A stretch of 64,000 nucleotides of DNA, taken from positions 22,554,311 through 22,618,310 of the forward strand of contig JAQNBH010000006.1 of NCBI GenBank assembly GCA_028752905.1, read 5' to 3'. The stretch's first letter is position 1. Every line of letters begins with the position of its first letter. Source of the DNA: Cladorhizidae sp. MBARI D1340-BT2. Taxonomy: Eukaryota; Porifera; Demospongiae; Poecilosclerida; Cladorhizidae. A program made the position numbers and the translations under genes. The notes beneath the pieces are model-generated. The model did not search any database. It was not told where the DNA came from and worked only from the letters and a program-made list of their open reading frames with translations. This document shows positions 44,259 through 54,650 of this stretch, in pieces.

Positions 44259-47056
44259 GTGTAGGAGCTTACAAAAACAGCAGGATAACCCATAAAGAGT
44301 CCTTCGAGCACAGTGGTTGTGATCAGCCATTGCCACTAACAACCTTTTTCCTGTCCAACCAGGCTTGTTAATAGCAACTTCCCTCTCAATTGAAAACAAC
44401 CTTCAAAATAAATTACAGGTAGATGGAATGAAATAAATATTAGCCCCAGTTGCTATTAGAAAATGCATAGAAATTGTCCTAGCCACCTTTCCTTTAGGTA
44501 AGTTTGGGTATTTTCATATAACATCCTCTCTCTATAAATGATTGCAAATTTAAGTTATGATCTTAAAGCCTGTTAAGACTATTTCAAATAAGTTGTTGTA
44601 AGATACTAGATTCATGTAGACTAATAGGCAGCTGTGCATACTCCACCCCCTAATGCTGCAGTGATATCTCACGTTGTTTTAACAGTTGCTGGTACAGAGA
44701 AGCCACCATATTTAAAAGCTGCTTGGGTATTGGAATAACAATCCCATTGAAGTGACCCCTCCCACCCACATGCGACTATCCAATGCGGAACATTCTATTA
44801 AATAGCAGCTTTGTGGGGCAAACTTCTCCCAGTTAAGTCTGTGAAATATATTTTAGATTCCGTAAACTCTGGTCATTAAGCCTCTCATGTTTAGTTTGAC
44901 TAAAGTTGTTAATTAAATGTCCATCTTATCCTTAACAAAAACAACATTATTCTGCATCATTATGGTATCTTGTTCTGAAATTATGATCTGGAAATGTTTC
45001 AAATAAATATCAATTTATGACATGTGAACAAGTGTCAACATTATAATGTGTTTGACAGAACATTGAGCAAGAATATTATTAGCATAACCATGGCTGCAAT
45101 TGTCTGTAGCTGTTCACAGTTTCCTAAAGAGTATTTTGCTGCTCCAATGCAGGGCACTTGTAACCTTTCCCCCAGTGATCTAGCAGCACAGGTCTCCTGC
45201 ATGGCCTCTAAGGTACCAAATCACTTTCTATGTATATACCCTGTGATGAGACACCTAAACCTTAACGGATGCCAACATTGCACCTGTCACAAGAATTATT
45301 CTCTTCTTTGGCTAATATTAATTGTTGAAGTTCACATAGTTTTGTAGATAAATATACTTCTCTGAGTATGCAAAGAATGTATGAGAGACCATCTCTAGCT
45401 TGTTGTAATCTCAGGGGCCTTGCTACTGCATTTAATATGGTTTGGGAGTCTGGATATTTCTTATTGAACCATCGAGAGGATAACTCATTCTTCAACAGGC
45501 TCGCTAGAGTAATTCCTCAGTTAATCAAGTGTAAAAATTGTTTATGCTAAGTATTTCATAAATTTTTCTGTGAGTGTGATATTTTCAAATGTGTTTAGTG
45601 GCCCATATTTGCAGATAAGTGGCTGTATTTCTTGTATGTTGAGGTTAGAAGTGAAGCTCTAAACAGACAGGATTTATGGCATGAAGCTCGCTTATCACAA
45701 GAAATAAAGAACAGAACCAAACAGACATTGGTTATTGGCAAACATAACAATGACCTCTAATAGCAACATAGTCCATGCTTTCTACAGTGGTAAGGTGAAG
45801 ATTTCTTGCATTTGGTGATTTCTTGCATTTGGTACGCCAGAAAAGAACTAGTTAATATTGACCATAACTTGATAGGTAATAATAAGTGGTAATTTCCAAC
45901 AACCCAGTATATATATCTAGAAGCACTCCACAAGACTCTACAAACACTAAACGTAAAATTGACCTTAACTTGCAACAATAATTTGTTGTTTAATTGCATA
46001 ACTACAAGTGTGTTTTCTATTATCATTTTTATTGGGTGGTGAGACTGAGGCACTGAAATTATGGGCCTGCTGCTGTACTTTAACACCAGGTTCATATAAT
46101 CACTTACAAGAAGCCGAGTGCTAAGCCTGCAAATGGTGTGCTTTGCAATGTGGCCCAGTATTGCCTGTAGAGTGCTCATGCACTAGACTCTTGGTCCATG
46201 CTTGTGCATCACATATCTGTAGTAATCACAGAGGGAGTTTAATTGCCATTAGGAGTTTGATATAATAAAGTGATGTGCATATTTAGAGGTTGTTGTTGGG
46301 ATTCTCCCACCAGCTGGTGGATCTGAAAAGACTTTAGGGATACACAGCTTAACTTAACTATTTATTTATATTAACGTGTCTCTCATCTCTCTCTGTGCTT
46401 ACTTTATAGACGGTGAGTTACAGTATTCTATGGCCCGGATGACATGATTTTGATCAACTTCAATTTATTTAAACTTGGCCCTTGGTTCTCTGTGTCTGAC
46501 TTTCTTCATGAAACCATCATAGCCGGTGAGTTAGAGTATTACATGTCTAGGATGACAATTGTTCACTGATTAATGTCATGTCACTTTTTCTTGGTGTTAT
46601 ATTAACATAGTTTGATAGTTACATATATACATTGCTGGAGCAATGCAAGAACTAAAGTCAATTCAACTTGACTTGTAAGATGCCCAATCATGCATTGAGC
46701 AGCAAGATAATAGTCACTAGAAGCACGTGTGTAAAAGGGCAAGTAGTAGCCACTAATGGAGCTAACTAATCTGCAAGGTGGCAAAGAAGGCTGTCAAAGA
46801 AATATTTGCATTAAATGTTTTGAGGGTAGTCCAAAAAATAAATGTATTTTATTTACCAACATGCCTTTAGCCACACCAGAGGTGGAGAAAGGGATAAACA
46901 CCTTGTGTTGATTTAGTGGCTATTTGATTAGGAAGAGGTCTAGTTTGTGCTAAAAAGGTCTATAAACTGCCTTCACCAGTAGGCTGACCTTTACCCCCTG
47001 CATCCTTGTTGCAGCTACATGTGTTTAGTGAGGTCACCTAACTCTTACACTGCGTT

Positions 47057-47162
47057 TGTCACGGCGTTGTGACACAATAATCCACCCCACATATGCGTGT
47101 GTCACAGCTCCCGTGACAAGCAATTTACTGCTGGAAGTGCGTGTGTCACAGCCTCTGTGACA
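47057..47162. promoter_or_regulatory. Three regularly spaced TGTCAC/GTGACA palindromes, copy B
   Basis: Identical to 10,809-10,914: dyads start at 47,057, 47,100 and 47,144, spacing 43 and 44 bp. Confidence 0.5.
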
Positions 47163-47384
47163 TGATATTTCTTGTTGCATAGCTCCGTGGATTGTCTGTT
47201 TTATACTCTGTACTTACTAGGTAAGGTTGATGGGTTTATAATCAAACTTGGGAATGCATCATCATCTCCATGAATTCAAACTTGTTCGATTACTCTCAGC
47301 TGAACAAAAAAGCTGATTTAAATAAAGTTCTAGTATATTATTATAATGAGATTTGGAACTGCACAGAACTAATTACTCACACAG

Positions 47385-47560
47385 GATCCTCAAAAACCAG
47401 AATGCCTGATTTTGGTGCGTAAATGTCTCCAGATTGCCAAGTGCTAGAGAGTTGAAATTAGCACCAGTGGCTACAGGAAGCCCTACTCTATACAATTACA
47501 GTTTTCATTAGGCGCTAAAATGTAAGTACGTAGTCAAGCGTGCGGGTGGAAAATGAATGA
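47385..47560. repeat. Single-arm fragment of the fold-back element family
   Basis: Carries GGATCCTCAAAA, ATGCCTGATTTTG, CAGATTGCCAAGTGCTAGAG, GAAGCCCTACTCTAT and GGCGCTAAAATGTAAGTAC, all found in the arms of 49,682-50,430. No opposite arm. Between 47,561 and 48,059 an open frame (about 47,755-48,045, frame reading LENVFGNLEDVQEELPVPL with two stops) looks protein-like but is unidentified. Confidence 0.6.
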
Positions 47561-48059
47561 AATTCATAAGACTCCCAAGCCATATTAAATTAAGTACCGT
47601 GGCTCCTGAGATGATGTAACGACCTATAGATGGTCTATCCTGCATTCTTTGCAATTGGTTTTATTCAGCAAAGTATATTCAACTATAAAACCATTTGAAG
47701 ATCAGTTATCATGAAATATGCAATTCTTGTGACAGGCTCAATGTTGATATCCTTTACGATCCAGTTATACCATCATTGGGACATTGGAAAATGTTTTTGG
47801 CAATTTAGAGGACGTGCAGGAGGAGCTGCCTGTGCCACTAGATCACTTGGGAAAGGTTGCAAATGTCATGATGGAGCAGCAAGATACTCGTTAGGAAACT
47901 GTAGACAGTTACAGAGAGTTGCAGCTATAAATAGGCCTGGTTATGCTATTACAATTCTTGCCTCAATGTTCTGGGAAATATGTTACACTAATCATGAAGC
48001 TTGTTCACATGTTCATAATTGGTGCATGTTTCAAGGACTTTGAGAACAGTGCTTCGTAG

Positions 48060-48580
48060 CAAGATACCATAACTTAACTTAAGAACATTAGGTAACTAAA
48101 CATTAGAGGCTTAACAACCACAGTTTAGGAAACTAAAATATTTTTATAGACAAAAGTGGTACAAGTTAGGCCCCCTAAATGCTACTTAATAGAACGTTCA
48201 GCATTTGACAGTCAAGTACATGCACGTGTGTGGGAGGTGTCTCTTCAATGGGATTGTTATTTCAAGCTCTAGTATGGTGGCGGCTTTGTACCAGCAGCAT
48301 TAGAACAACATTAGTTATCCCTGCAGCATTAGGGGATGGAGTATGTGCAGGTGCCTCTTAATACTCTAGCAACTTACAAGAACTGATCTAAAATGGTCTT
48401 AAAGTTTTTTAAATCATAACTTAATCAGTTTTGCAGCAAGTATAAAGGATGTGCAATCGCTGATCGCAACCACTGTCCTCGAAGTAATCTTTATGGGAAT
48501 TCTGCTGTTTTAGCAAGCTGTTTTTCCTACACTAGGCTACTTGTGCCTACCAGTAAACTCTCTCAATAGTTTAGACTTTG
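48060..48580. repeat. Inverted diverged copy of 8,030-8,640
   Basis: Reverse-complement matches: TGATCGCAACCACTGT with ACAGTGGTTGTGATCA, CAATGGGATTGTTATT with AATAACAATCCCATTG, and the CTGCAGCATTAG blocks. About 15 percent divergence. No gene recognised. Confidence 0.6.
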
Positions 48581-49681
48581 AGAAATGAGTTAGTGTCCTT
48601 TGATACATTGTTTACAGTCTTCTGCTGATTTGGGCCAGGATAGAGCAAGATCTTTGCAGTGGCATCTGGGATGTAAAACTTGTGAAGGTTTTAACACCAG
48701 AAAGGATAGCATTAACTTTCAAGAGTTCATCCTGGATCCCGTCCCACGGACAATGATGGATGTCGCAGGGAGGGTGCATTTGAGCTTGATGGCAGCTAAG
48801 TGAGCATTCTGATCTCTGTAGGTAATATGATTTAATCAATTTCTGGCTTACATAAGTATGTTGATAAGGGATCACTAGTTACGGAGAAGAAAATGCTGAC
48901 TTGCTTCCATTGAGATTAGTATGCTACACTTGTTAGTTGACATTTTTGTCCTTGGATGGGATCCTGTAAACTCTAGTAAAGGTAATGCTACCCTTACTGC
49001 TGTCAGAACAGCTAGCCACTACTAATGCCCAACTTTTCCAGGAGAAACTTGTAGAGGGTAAACTCTTTTTCTCGTGATATTTTGTAGCACCTTCAATGCA
49101 TAACCATCCTAGATGCTGATACAGAAATCCAACCAGGAGTGCATTTTCTTCTAAAGAGAGTAGATATTCTGAGGGATTTCAGGCTAGCATAGGTGAATAT
49201 ACAGCTTTCATTGGCTTGCAGAGACAGCAGCAAAGGTAAGGAAGAGACAGTTTATGACTTTTTTGCTTGTCAATCAGTTTTATTCATTTCTATATTTTTA
49301 TCGCTTCCTCCACCCACTCCCACAAACTAGAACAAGAAATAAAGTTTAATGTAATAATGTTGTAACCTTCTGCACATGTCCAGGTAAAAATCTGGTTTTT
49401 AGCACGTTTTATGATGAATGTCCCAATTTGAAGATATCAGCTTAAAAAGGTGAATCAGTTAATGAAATATGGTATTACATTAAAAAATGAGAGCTTCTTT
49501 CTCCATCATAACACATCACAGACGGTGTTACACGACACATAGACAGGGTTACATGTACATCCTTACAAAATATTACCCAATGATTTGAGTGTGTTTCACA
49601 ACACTTAACCTGTGATAGAATCATTCTTACAAAATATAAACATCATTGATCAGTTAGCAAGTAGTCAACTGTGAGTTTGTT

Positions 49682-50430
49682 AGGGGTGATAGGTGCATTT
49701 TTAAATTATAAAAACAAACTTGTGGTTACCACTTTATAGCGCCATAGATTCTGTAAACTTCATGGTATGGACTTGATATAATTATAGCTCAAAAGATTGG
49801 TCTCTCCTCGCTTTGATACTAAAATATTTTTCATATGATAACTATAGGCAAGTTACTGGAAATAAAGTGGAGGGAGCCTCAAAACCTCTATGCCTGATTT
49901 TGCCACATAAATATCTTCAGATTGCCAAGTGCTAGAGAGTTGAAATTAGCAACACTGGTTAGAGAAAGCCCTACTCTATTTTTGATAAGGCGCTAAAATG
50001 TAAGTACTGGTCAAGCAAGCGCACAGGTGGAAAATGAATTTTATGGAATTTTAACAAAATTCATTTTACAACCGAGCATTTGACCACGTACTTACGTTTT
50101 AGCGCCTCATCAAATTGCTTTATGCATAGAGTAGGGCTTCTTCTAGTCACTGGTGTTAATTTCAACTCTCTAGCACTTGGCAATCTGGAGATATTTATGC
50201 GGCAAAATCAGGCATTCAGGTTTTGAGGATCCCTCCACTTTAGTTCCAGTAACTTGGCTATAGTTATAAGCATGAAAAATATTTTAGTATCGAAATAAAG
50301 CACACAGAGAGCGCTATCTTTTGAGCTATATATCAAGTACATACCATAAAGTTTACAGAATCTATGGAGCTATAAAGTGGTACCCCACTTGTTTGGTTTT
50401 TTTATTAAAAAATTACCTATCTCCCCCAAA
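49682..50430. mobile_element. Long fold-back (palindromic) DNA element
   Basis: Two arms of about 340 bp are near-complete inverted repeats meeting at about 50,047 (AATGAATTTTATGG / AACAAAATTCATTT). Matching landmarks: GATAGGT at the outer ends, ACCACTTTATAGCGCCATAG with CTATGGAGCTATAAAGTGG, CTCCACTTT, GCCTGATTTTGCC with GGCAAAATCAGGC, and GCCCTACTCTAT. No coding capacity; a MITE/foldback type element. Target duplication not resolved. Confidence 0.75.
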
Positions 50431-50538
50431 ATTAGTCATTTACTATACTAGCAAGACCTCCACTCAGAACCAGTTGGCAAGGGGGTTGCTCTGAAATGAA
50501 GTTAGTAGAAGCCTTCAACAGTGAGATGCAGTAGACAA

Positions 50539-50643
50539 CTAGCTCCACAGATGTGGCATGAGAAACAGGGATGCTATATGAGGTTGGGTAGAATCAATCA
50601 TGGAGAAGAGAGCAAACAGTAAACTACTCACACTCACTAGCAT
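50539..50643 (-). CDS. Short ORF with signal-peptide-like N terminus, inverted copy
   Basis: 34 codons reading MLVSVSSLLFALFSMIDSTQ and a hydrophobic tail ending MPHLWS, then TAG. Homologous to 12,342-12,443 (MLGSLLLAVALLSMIDSTQP, ending MPHLKS). Most differences keep the hydrophobic character, and the stop codon is conserved. Identity unknown. Confidence 0.3.
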   Translation of the reverse strand: MLVSVSSLLFALFSMIDSTQPHIASLFLMPHLWS

Positions 50644-50837
50644 TGTGTACATATGCACAATCATGCACTTTGCTACAGATCACCAGTTACATCACCTCCC
50701 TAACCACAGGCAGCTGCAACTAGCATCCTGGCGTAAAGGTCAGCCAACTGGTATAAGTAAGCAGTGTATGGACCTACTATGCTTGTTAGTAACTGTCCAT
50801 CACTGGGGTCTACTTTAAGTACTATTCAGGGCTGCAT

Positions 50838-51800
50838 TTATGATTGAGTTGAGTGGGGAGGGAGGGGGCACATATTTAACAAGTACAATAGGCCTGAGAT
50901 CTCTGTCAAACTTCTCCTTGAAGTATGAGTAGGGACACAACAAGATTTGGCGTAAGCTATCAGTTGGCACTCACGTGTAGAAATACCCTCTGACAGATGC
51001 TTAGAGACTGCAGCCACATTTGGATAGTATTGTGACGAGACATGAGAATACAGAAGACTTAATGTAACTAACACTAATGAGTATGTTGCCTTGACGAACA
51101 GTTCCATTGCATCTACTGTTATAGCGAGCTCCATTTTCAGTTTCCTACATGCTGCTTGATCGTCAATGATTTCCAGTAGTTTTCCAGTTGTATATGGAGG
51201 TAAATCACTGCCATGCAGCACATCTCCAAACATGTCATGCAATTTGTGGACAACTTCAGACTTACTCCACCATATGGTTGCTGAATAGGTTGGAGTGGAC
51301 AATCCAGGCTTTGTCTTCCATGCAAGCCTTGACTTCGGACTGTGAGCGAACAAGCTTATCCAAGCCTTTATGAACACATCTAAGATAGGTGTTTTCATTC
51401 TTTCTCCAACATGATCCAGAGTGTGCGAAAAACAGCCGATATCCATTATCTTATTATAGATCACAGATATGGTCCTCATTGCCACATCATTCACTGATGC
51501 ACGGTCCCTCTTTGCTGCTATAATCAAATTAGAAGCAATTGACAGCTCAGTTGACAAAGCAGTTATTAGTTGCCTAGCACATTCTTCTCCAGTGGTGGAT
51601 TTAGCTAAAAGCATCAGCCGACAAACACGCTGCTTGATAGCTCACTCTTTATCTATGTAACGTAGAACAATCACAAAGGCCTCACACACATGGGTCGTTC
51701 CATCAAAAATGATAGCTACATGTCTCCCGCAAATATCTAGTTTCAGTTTACTGATTTCAACATGCAAGATGAATGGTATCAGACGACGAAGGTGTGAAGA
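50838..51800 (-). pseudogene. hAT-like transposase fragment (RNase H-like core)
   Basis: Reading left from about 51,800: KLDICGRHVAIIFDGTTHV (first catalytic Asp context), FVIVLRYIDKE then a TGA, then IKQRVCRLMLLAKSTTGEE, NLIIAAKRDRASVNDVAM, IMDIGCFSHTLDHVGERM, TPTYSATIWWSKSEVVHKL, then TGKLLEIIDDQAACRKLKM. The C.SHTL..V motif and WW context fit hAT-type transposases. The C terminus degenerates after KATYSLVLVTLSLLYSHV and is open to 50,838. No dimerisation domain seen. At least one stop; not functional. Confidence 0.6.
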
Positions 51801-51814
51801 ATCAGATAGGGTGA

Positions 51815-51935
51815 ATCCATTTTATTCAAGTAAAATGGGTACATTAGCTTCCTTTTCAACATTATGGAACTGTTTATACCCTTTAAATGGCTTTAGATGA
51901 GAAATCACCCCCTTTTTAACTCTATTTTGCTCTCC
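51815..51935. repeat. Inverted single unit of the ~154-181 bp satellite
   Basis: Reverse complement of the unit at 7,055-8,010: GTACATTAGCTTCCTTTTCAA, CATTATGGAACTGTTT, GATGAGAAATCACCCCC, TTTTTAACTCTATTTTGCTC. Directly abuts the CTAC microsatellite. Confidence 0.7.
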
Positions 51936-52159
51936 TACCTACCTACATACTACCTACCTACCTACCTACCTACCTACATACCTACCTACCTACCCACCCA
52001 CACACCCACCCACCCACCCACCCACCCACCCACCAACCCACCCACCCACTCACCCACCAACCCACCCACCCACTCACCCACCCACCCACCCACCCACCTA
52101 CCTACCTACCTACACACCTACCTATCTACCTACCTACCTACCTACCTACCTACCTACCT
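51935..52159. repeat. (CTAC)n/(CCAC)n compound microsatellite
   Basis: About 225 bp of CTAC units, then CCAC units with CAACC variants, then CTAC again. Strong strand asymmetry. The long open frame through it is an artefact of the repeat. It separates the satellite unit from a retroelement fragment. Confidence 0.95.
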
Positions 52160-52275
52160 TACTTCTGGTATCCATTCTTCTTGTCAAGGATAGTAGCTAT
52201 CTCTCTAGTTAAAAAAAAATCCCACCGCTGCCACCAGTTGTGACAGGACCAAATCTGATATTACCCACAGACCAA
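52160..52275 (-). other. Isolated PBS/leader/LTR-edge fragment of the older Gmr1-like element
   Basis: Matches 60,810-60,920: gag start context (TTCTGGTATCCATTCTTCTTG), leader, PBS 52,218-52,236, and the first ~33 bases of the LTR (TGTGACAGGACC...). It then switches abruptly to integrase sequence, so a second, truncated 5' end of the same family is fused to the integrase fragment. Confidence 0.75.
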
Positions 52276-52280
52276 TGCCT

Positions 52281-52611
52281 TTAACGTGAGTCAACCATCC
52301 CGTCTGTGGGTGGGTGGTAAGGAGTGGTTTTGATCGCCTTCAACCCCAAGAAGTTATACAACTCTTTCAGCAGCTTGCTGACAAAGTTTGTGCCGCAGAC
52401 CGTCAGGATCTTGTCTGGCACACCAGTCCATGTAAACATTTGTGTTAGCTTCTCTGCAATAATGGAACTTTCTGTTGTCTGTAGTGCAAATGCCTCAGGC
52501 CATCTAGTGGAATAATCTATCACTACTAGCACAAAACGGTTGCCATCTGGTGTCATCGGGAGTGGCCCTATCAAATCCATCGCTATTCTGGAGGAAGGTT
52601 GCCCGATGATG
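52281..52611 (-). pseudogene. Integrase core fragment of the older Gmr1-like element
   Basis: Reads IIGQPSSRIAMDLIGPLPMT, VLVVIDYSTRWPEAFAL, PDKILTVCGTNFVSK, TPYHPPTDGMVDSR, stop. The first catalytic Asp (MDLIGP) is present. The second, expected in LTDxGTNF, is Val, and the Glu of DGMVER is Asp, so the DDE triad is destroyed and the 3' part is missing. Its upstream half, the zinc-binding part, is 6.2 kb away at 58,811-58,970 because the intact element inserted between them. Confidence 0.8.
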
Positions 52612-52616
52612 GTAAT
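52612..52616. other. Target site duplication, left
   Basis: GTAAT immediately before the 5' LTR start TGTCAGGG; the identical GTAAT follows the 3' LTR end at 58,806-58,810. A 5-bp duplication is usual for Ty3/gypsy integrases. Confidence 0.95.
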
Positions 52617-53270
52617 TGTCAGGGAAATTGAACCCCCTGACTACAGATACACCCCCAACCAGCCCTACATTCCCAGAAGAACCACGGGAATGACACCACC
52701 ACACTACAACATTCCCAGAAGAACCGCGGGAACCACACCACCACACTACAACTTGGCCAGATGTTTTGGCAAGATAAGAAGCCAACACATCCGTCCAGCA
52801 TACCACAGTGACAACGTCACAGCAGCAGTAGACGGGACCCTATAAGGGCATTTTGGGACATAGTTATTTTCATGAACATTGTATTTAGCTAGAGTATAAA
52901 AAGGATTGTATATTATTTAGCTAGGGAATAAGAAAAGTCAGTAAAGTCAGAGAACTTCCGAACATCACCAATATTAAGAACCAGAACTTTAAGTGCTCGA
53001 GTGTGAGCCCATGGTCGTTGTTGTATTCCTTACTCCATATGTATCAGCATATGTATTTCATTTGTAACTATTATTATTTGTATTTATAAAGTAACAGCTC
53101 GGCTGATTACTTGTTTCCAGCATCTACGGGAGGTAGAGGGGCTGAGTTTGGTTTAGGTAGAGCAGGACGTCTGAGAGACCGAGCTTACCTTTACGGCATC
53201 TTGAAAACCAGGAGTCTGTCTGGCACCGTTAAACCTCGGGGCAGACAGCAGGCTGTAAATTTTCACGACA
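52617..53270 (+). repeat. 5' LTR
   Basis: Starts TGTCAGGGAAATTG, ends TTTTCACGACA. A TATAAAAAGG box lies at 52,895-52,904, giving a likely promoter. A direct repeat of about 40 bp (ATTCCCAGAAGAACC...) lies at 52,669-52,748; in the 3' LTR this part encodes the C terminus of pol. Confidence 0.95.
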
Positions 53271-53271
53271 C

Positions 53272-53290
53272 TGGTGGCAGCGGTGGGATT
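53272..53290 (+). other. Primer binding site (tRNA-Leu type)
   Basis: TGGTGGCAGCGGTGGGATT, one base after the LTR. Its reverse complement, AATCCCACCGCTGCCACCA, equals the 3' end of metazoan tRNA-Leu (AAG/UAG type) including the CCA tail, as I remember that sequence. The same PBS occurs at 60,865-60,883. Confidence 0.85.
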
Positions 53291-53687
53291 TCTCTAGCGA
53301 GTGAGAAAGGCCAGGAGTATCTCAAGAGGAGTATCTCCAGAAGAGTAGCATTGGATTCTCAAGTGGAAGTTGTACAGAAGATACAAAGTTGGACGTGGAC
53401 TGACCAGACGGGTCAGCATAGTCACGTACTCCTCCAAGAGTGGGAGAGGAGAAGAAGAATTTTCCTAAGAGAGGAAAGAGTCAGCAGAAAAGAAGAGATC
53501 AACGAAGCGGTCGCGGTGTTGCGCAGATACGGCTTATTAAGTAAAAACATTGTGTTATTAGTTCTTCGGAACCACTGTATATTTCTGTTGATTATTTTTC
53601 TTACAGTGGTTGTTGTGCCTTTGAGTTACCCGCGAGTGCGCGGTAAGATAATTGATTTTGTATTCTTTTTTTCTTCTGTTCTTGAAT

Positions 53688-54650
53688 ATGGCACAGAAAT
53701 CAGGAAGAGCGGGAGAGGACAGCCAATTGAGAAGTGGGAGGACCCCTGGGGATCCAGAAGAGGATCCGCCAGAGCTAGAGCCTTTTGATGAACCACCACT
53801 ATCGAGATCAGTGCTAATGGACAGGTTCATTAAGGCCGAGGACAGCAAAGCGCGCAGAGAGGAAGAGAGATACCAGCGCGAAGACGAACTGAGGGAGCGA
53901 GAAGCGCAACGGCAGCAAGAGAGATACATGCGCGACGCAGAGCAGAAGGAGCGAGAAGCTCAAAGACAAGAGCGCCAGGAACAGCAGATGGCCCAGATGA
54001 TGACACAGATGCAGCAAGCCATAACCCAGAGGAGAGATCCTCCACCACCACCAACACCTCAACTAAGGTTACAGAAATTTGTGGAGGGCATAGACGATAT
54101 GGGGGCTTACCTAGACCTATTTTCTGTCATAGCTAGAGCCGATGAGTGGCCAGCTAATCAATGGTGTGTCCAACTGCGCAGCGCGTTAAGTGGGCAGGGG
54201 ATGTTAGCTATTTCTTCCCTTTCTGTAGAGTACCAGAATGACTTTGAGAAGGTTGGCCAGGTGCTGAGAGCAACTTACCAGGTCACTGCAGAGTCCTATC
54301 GGAACCAAATCTTTGACTCCCCATTTGACTCCAACACCCCCGAAGTCTGGTTCCGGGACCGGAAACAGCTCTTTAACCGCTGGGTTGAAGCGGAGGGTAA
54401 ACCCATAATTGATATGTTTTTATTTGAATTGACAATGCAGAAATTGCCCCGATGGCTGGAAGTACGGATGCGTCAGACTAACCCCGAGACCTACGAGGAG
54501 CTAACAGCAGCAGTCATCAGGCACTTGAATATCCCGCGAGGAGACCGGGATAGGGAGGCTAACCACCCCTACAGACCCGAACAGAGAGGAAGAGGGACCA
54601 TGCCTTCCAGGGAGACTAACCACCCCAAGAACCAAGAGGAAGAGGACTAA
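53688..54650 (+). CDS. gag: Gag (matrix/capsid) of the Gmr1-like retrotransposon
   Basis: 320 codons from MAQKSGRAGEDSQLRSG; I chose this ATG because upstream codons are hydrophobic leader sequence. Residues about 50-110 form a charged coiled coil (EREAQRQQERYMRDAEQKER), then a proline hinge (PPPPTPQLRLQKF) and a capsid region: EGIDDMGAYLDLFSVIARA, LRSALSGQGML, WFRDRKQLFNRWVEAEGK, LFELTMQKLPRWLEVRM, ELTAAVIRHLNI. No CCHC knuckle: that is in the next ORF. The stop TAA at 54,648-54,650 overlaps the pol ATG by one base (TAATG). The last ~17 codons lie in a 50-bp direct duplication. The product packages the element RNA in cytoplasmic particles. Confidence 0.9.
   Translation: MAQKSGRAGEDSQLRSGRTPGDPEEDPPELEPFDEPPLSRSVLMDRFIKAEDSKARREEERYQREDELREREAQRQQERYMRDAEQKEREAQRQERQEQQMAQMMTQMQQAITQRRDPPPPPTPQLRLQKFVEGIDDMGAYLDLFSVIARADEWPANQWCVQLRSALSGQGMLAISSLSVEYQNDFEKVGQVLRATYQVTAESYRNQIFDSPFDSNTPEVWFRDRKQLFNRWVEAEGKPIIDMFLFELTMQKLPRWLEVRMRQTNPETYEELTAAVIRHLNIPRGDRDREANHPYRPEQRGRGTMPSRETNHPKNQEEED

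Larger units (their letters stand above)
36691..47272. repeat. Segmental duplication block 1, copy B
   Basis: Counterpart of 2,999-11,026. Extra material here: an array unit at 37,046-38,130 with module B4; a 64-bp insertion near 38,509; the exon a of module B6; and the hAT-type element at 40,683-41,807. Right edge at 47,272. Confidence 0.85.
48860..50720. repeat. Inverted diverged copy of about 15,560-16,720
   Basis: Runs in reverse order and orientation: 48,860-49,270 matches 16,190-16,650, 49,380-49,450 matches 16,010-16,110, and 50,440-50,720 matches 15,560-15,830. A fold-back element (49,682-50,430) interrupts it. Confidence 0.55.

Noticed and set aside
51897..52193. Long YLPTYLPTY/THPPTHPP open frame
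   Set aside because: Product of the CTAC/CCAC microsatellite, open in several frames.
53111..53788. 225-codon open frame spanning LTR, PBS and gag leader
   Set aside because: It lacks an ATG at its start, crosses the primer binding site and overlaps gag in another frame; no domain recognised. Probably fortuitous in purine-rich leader sequence.
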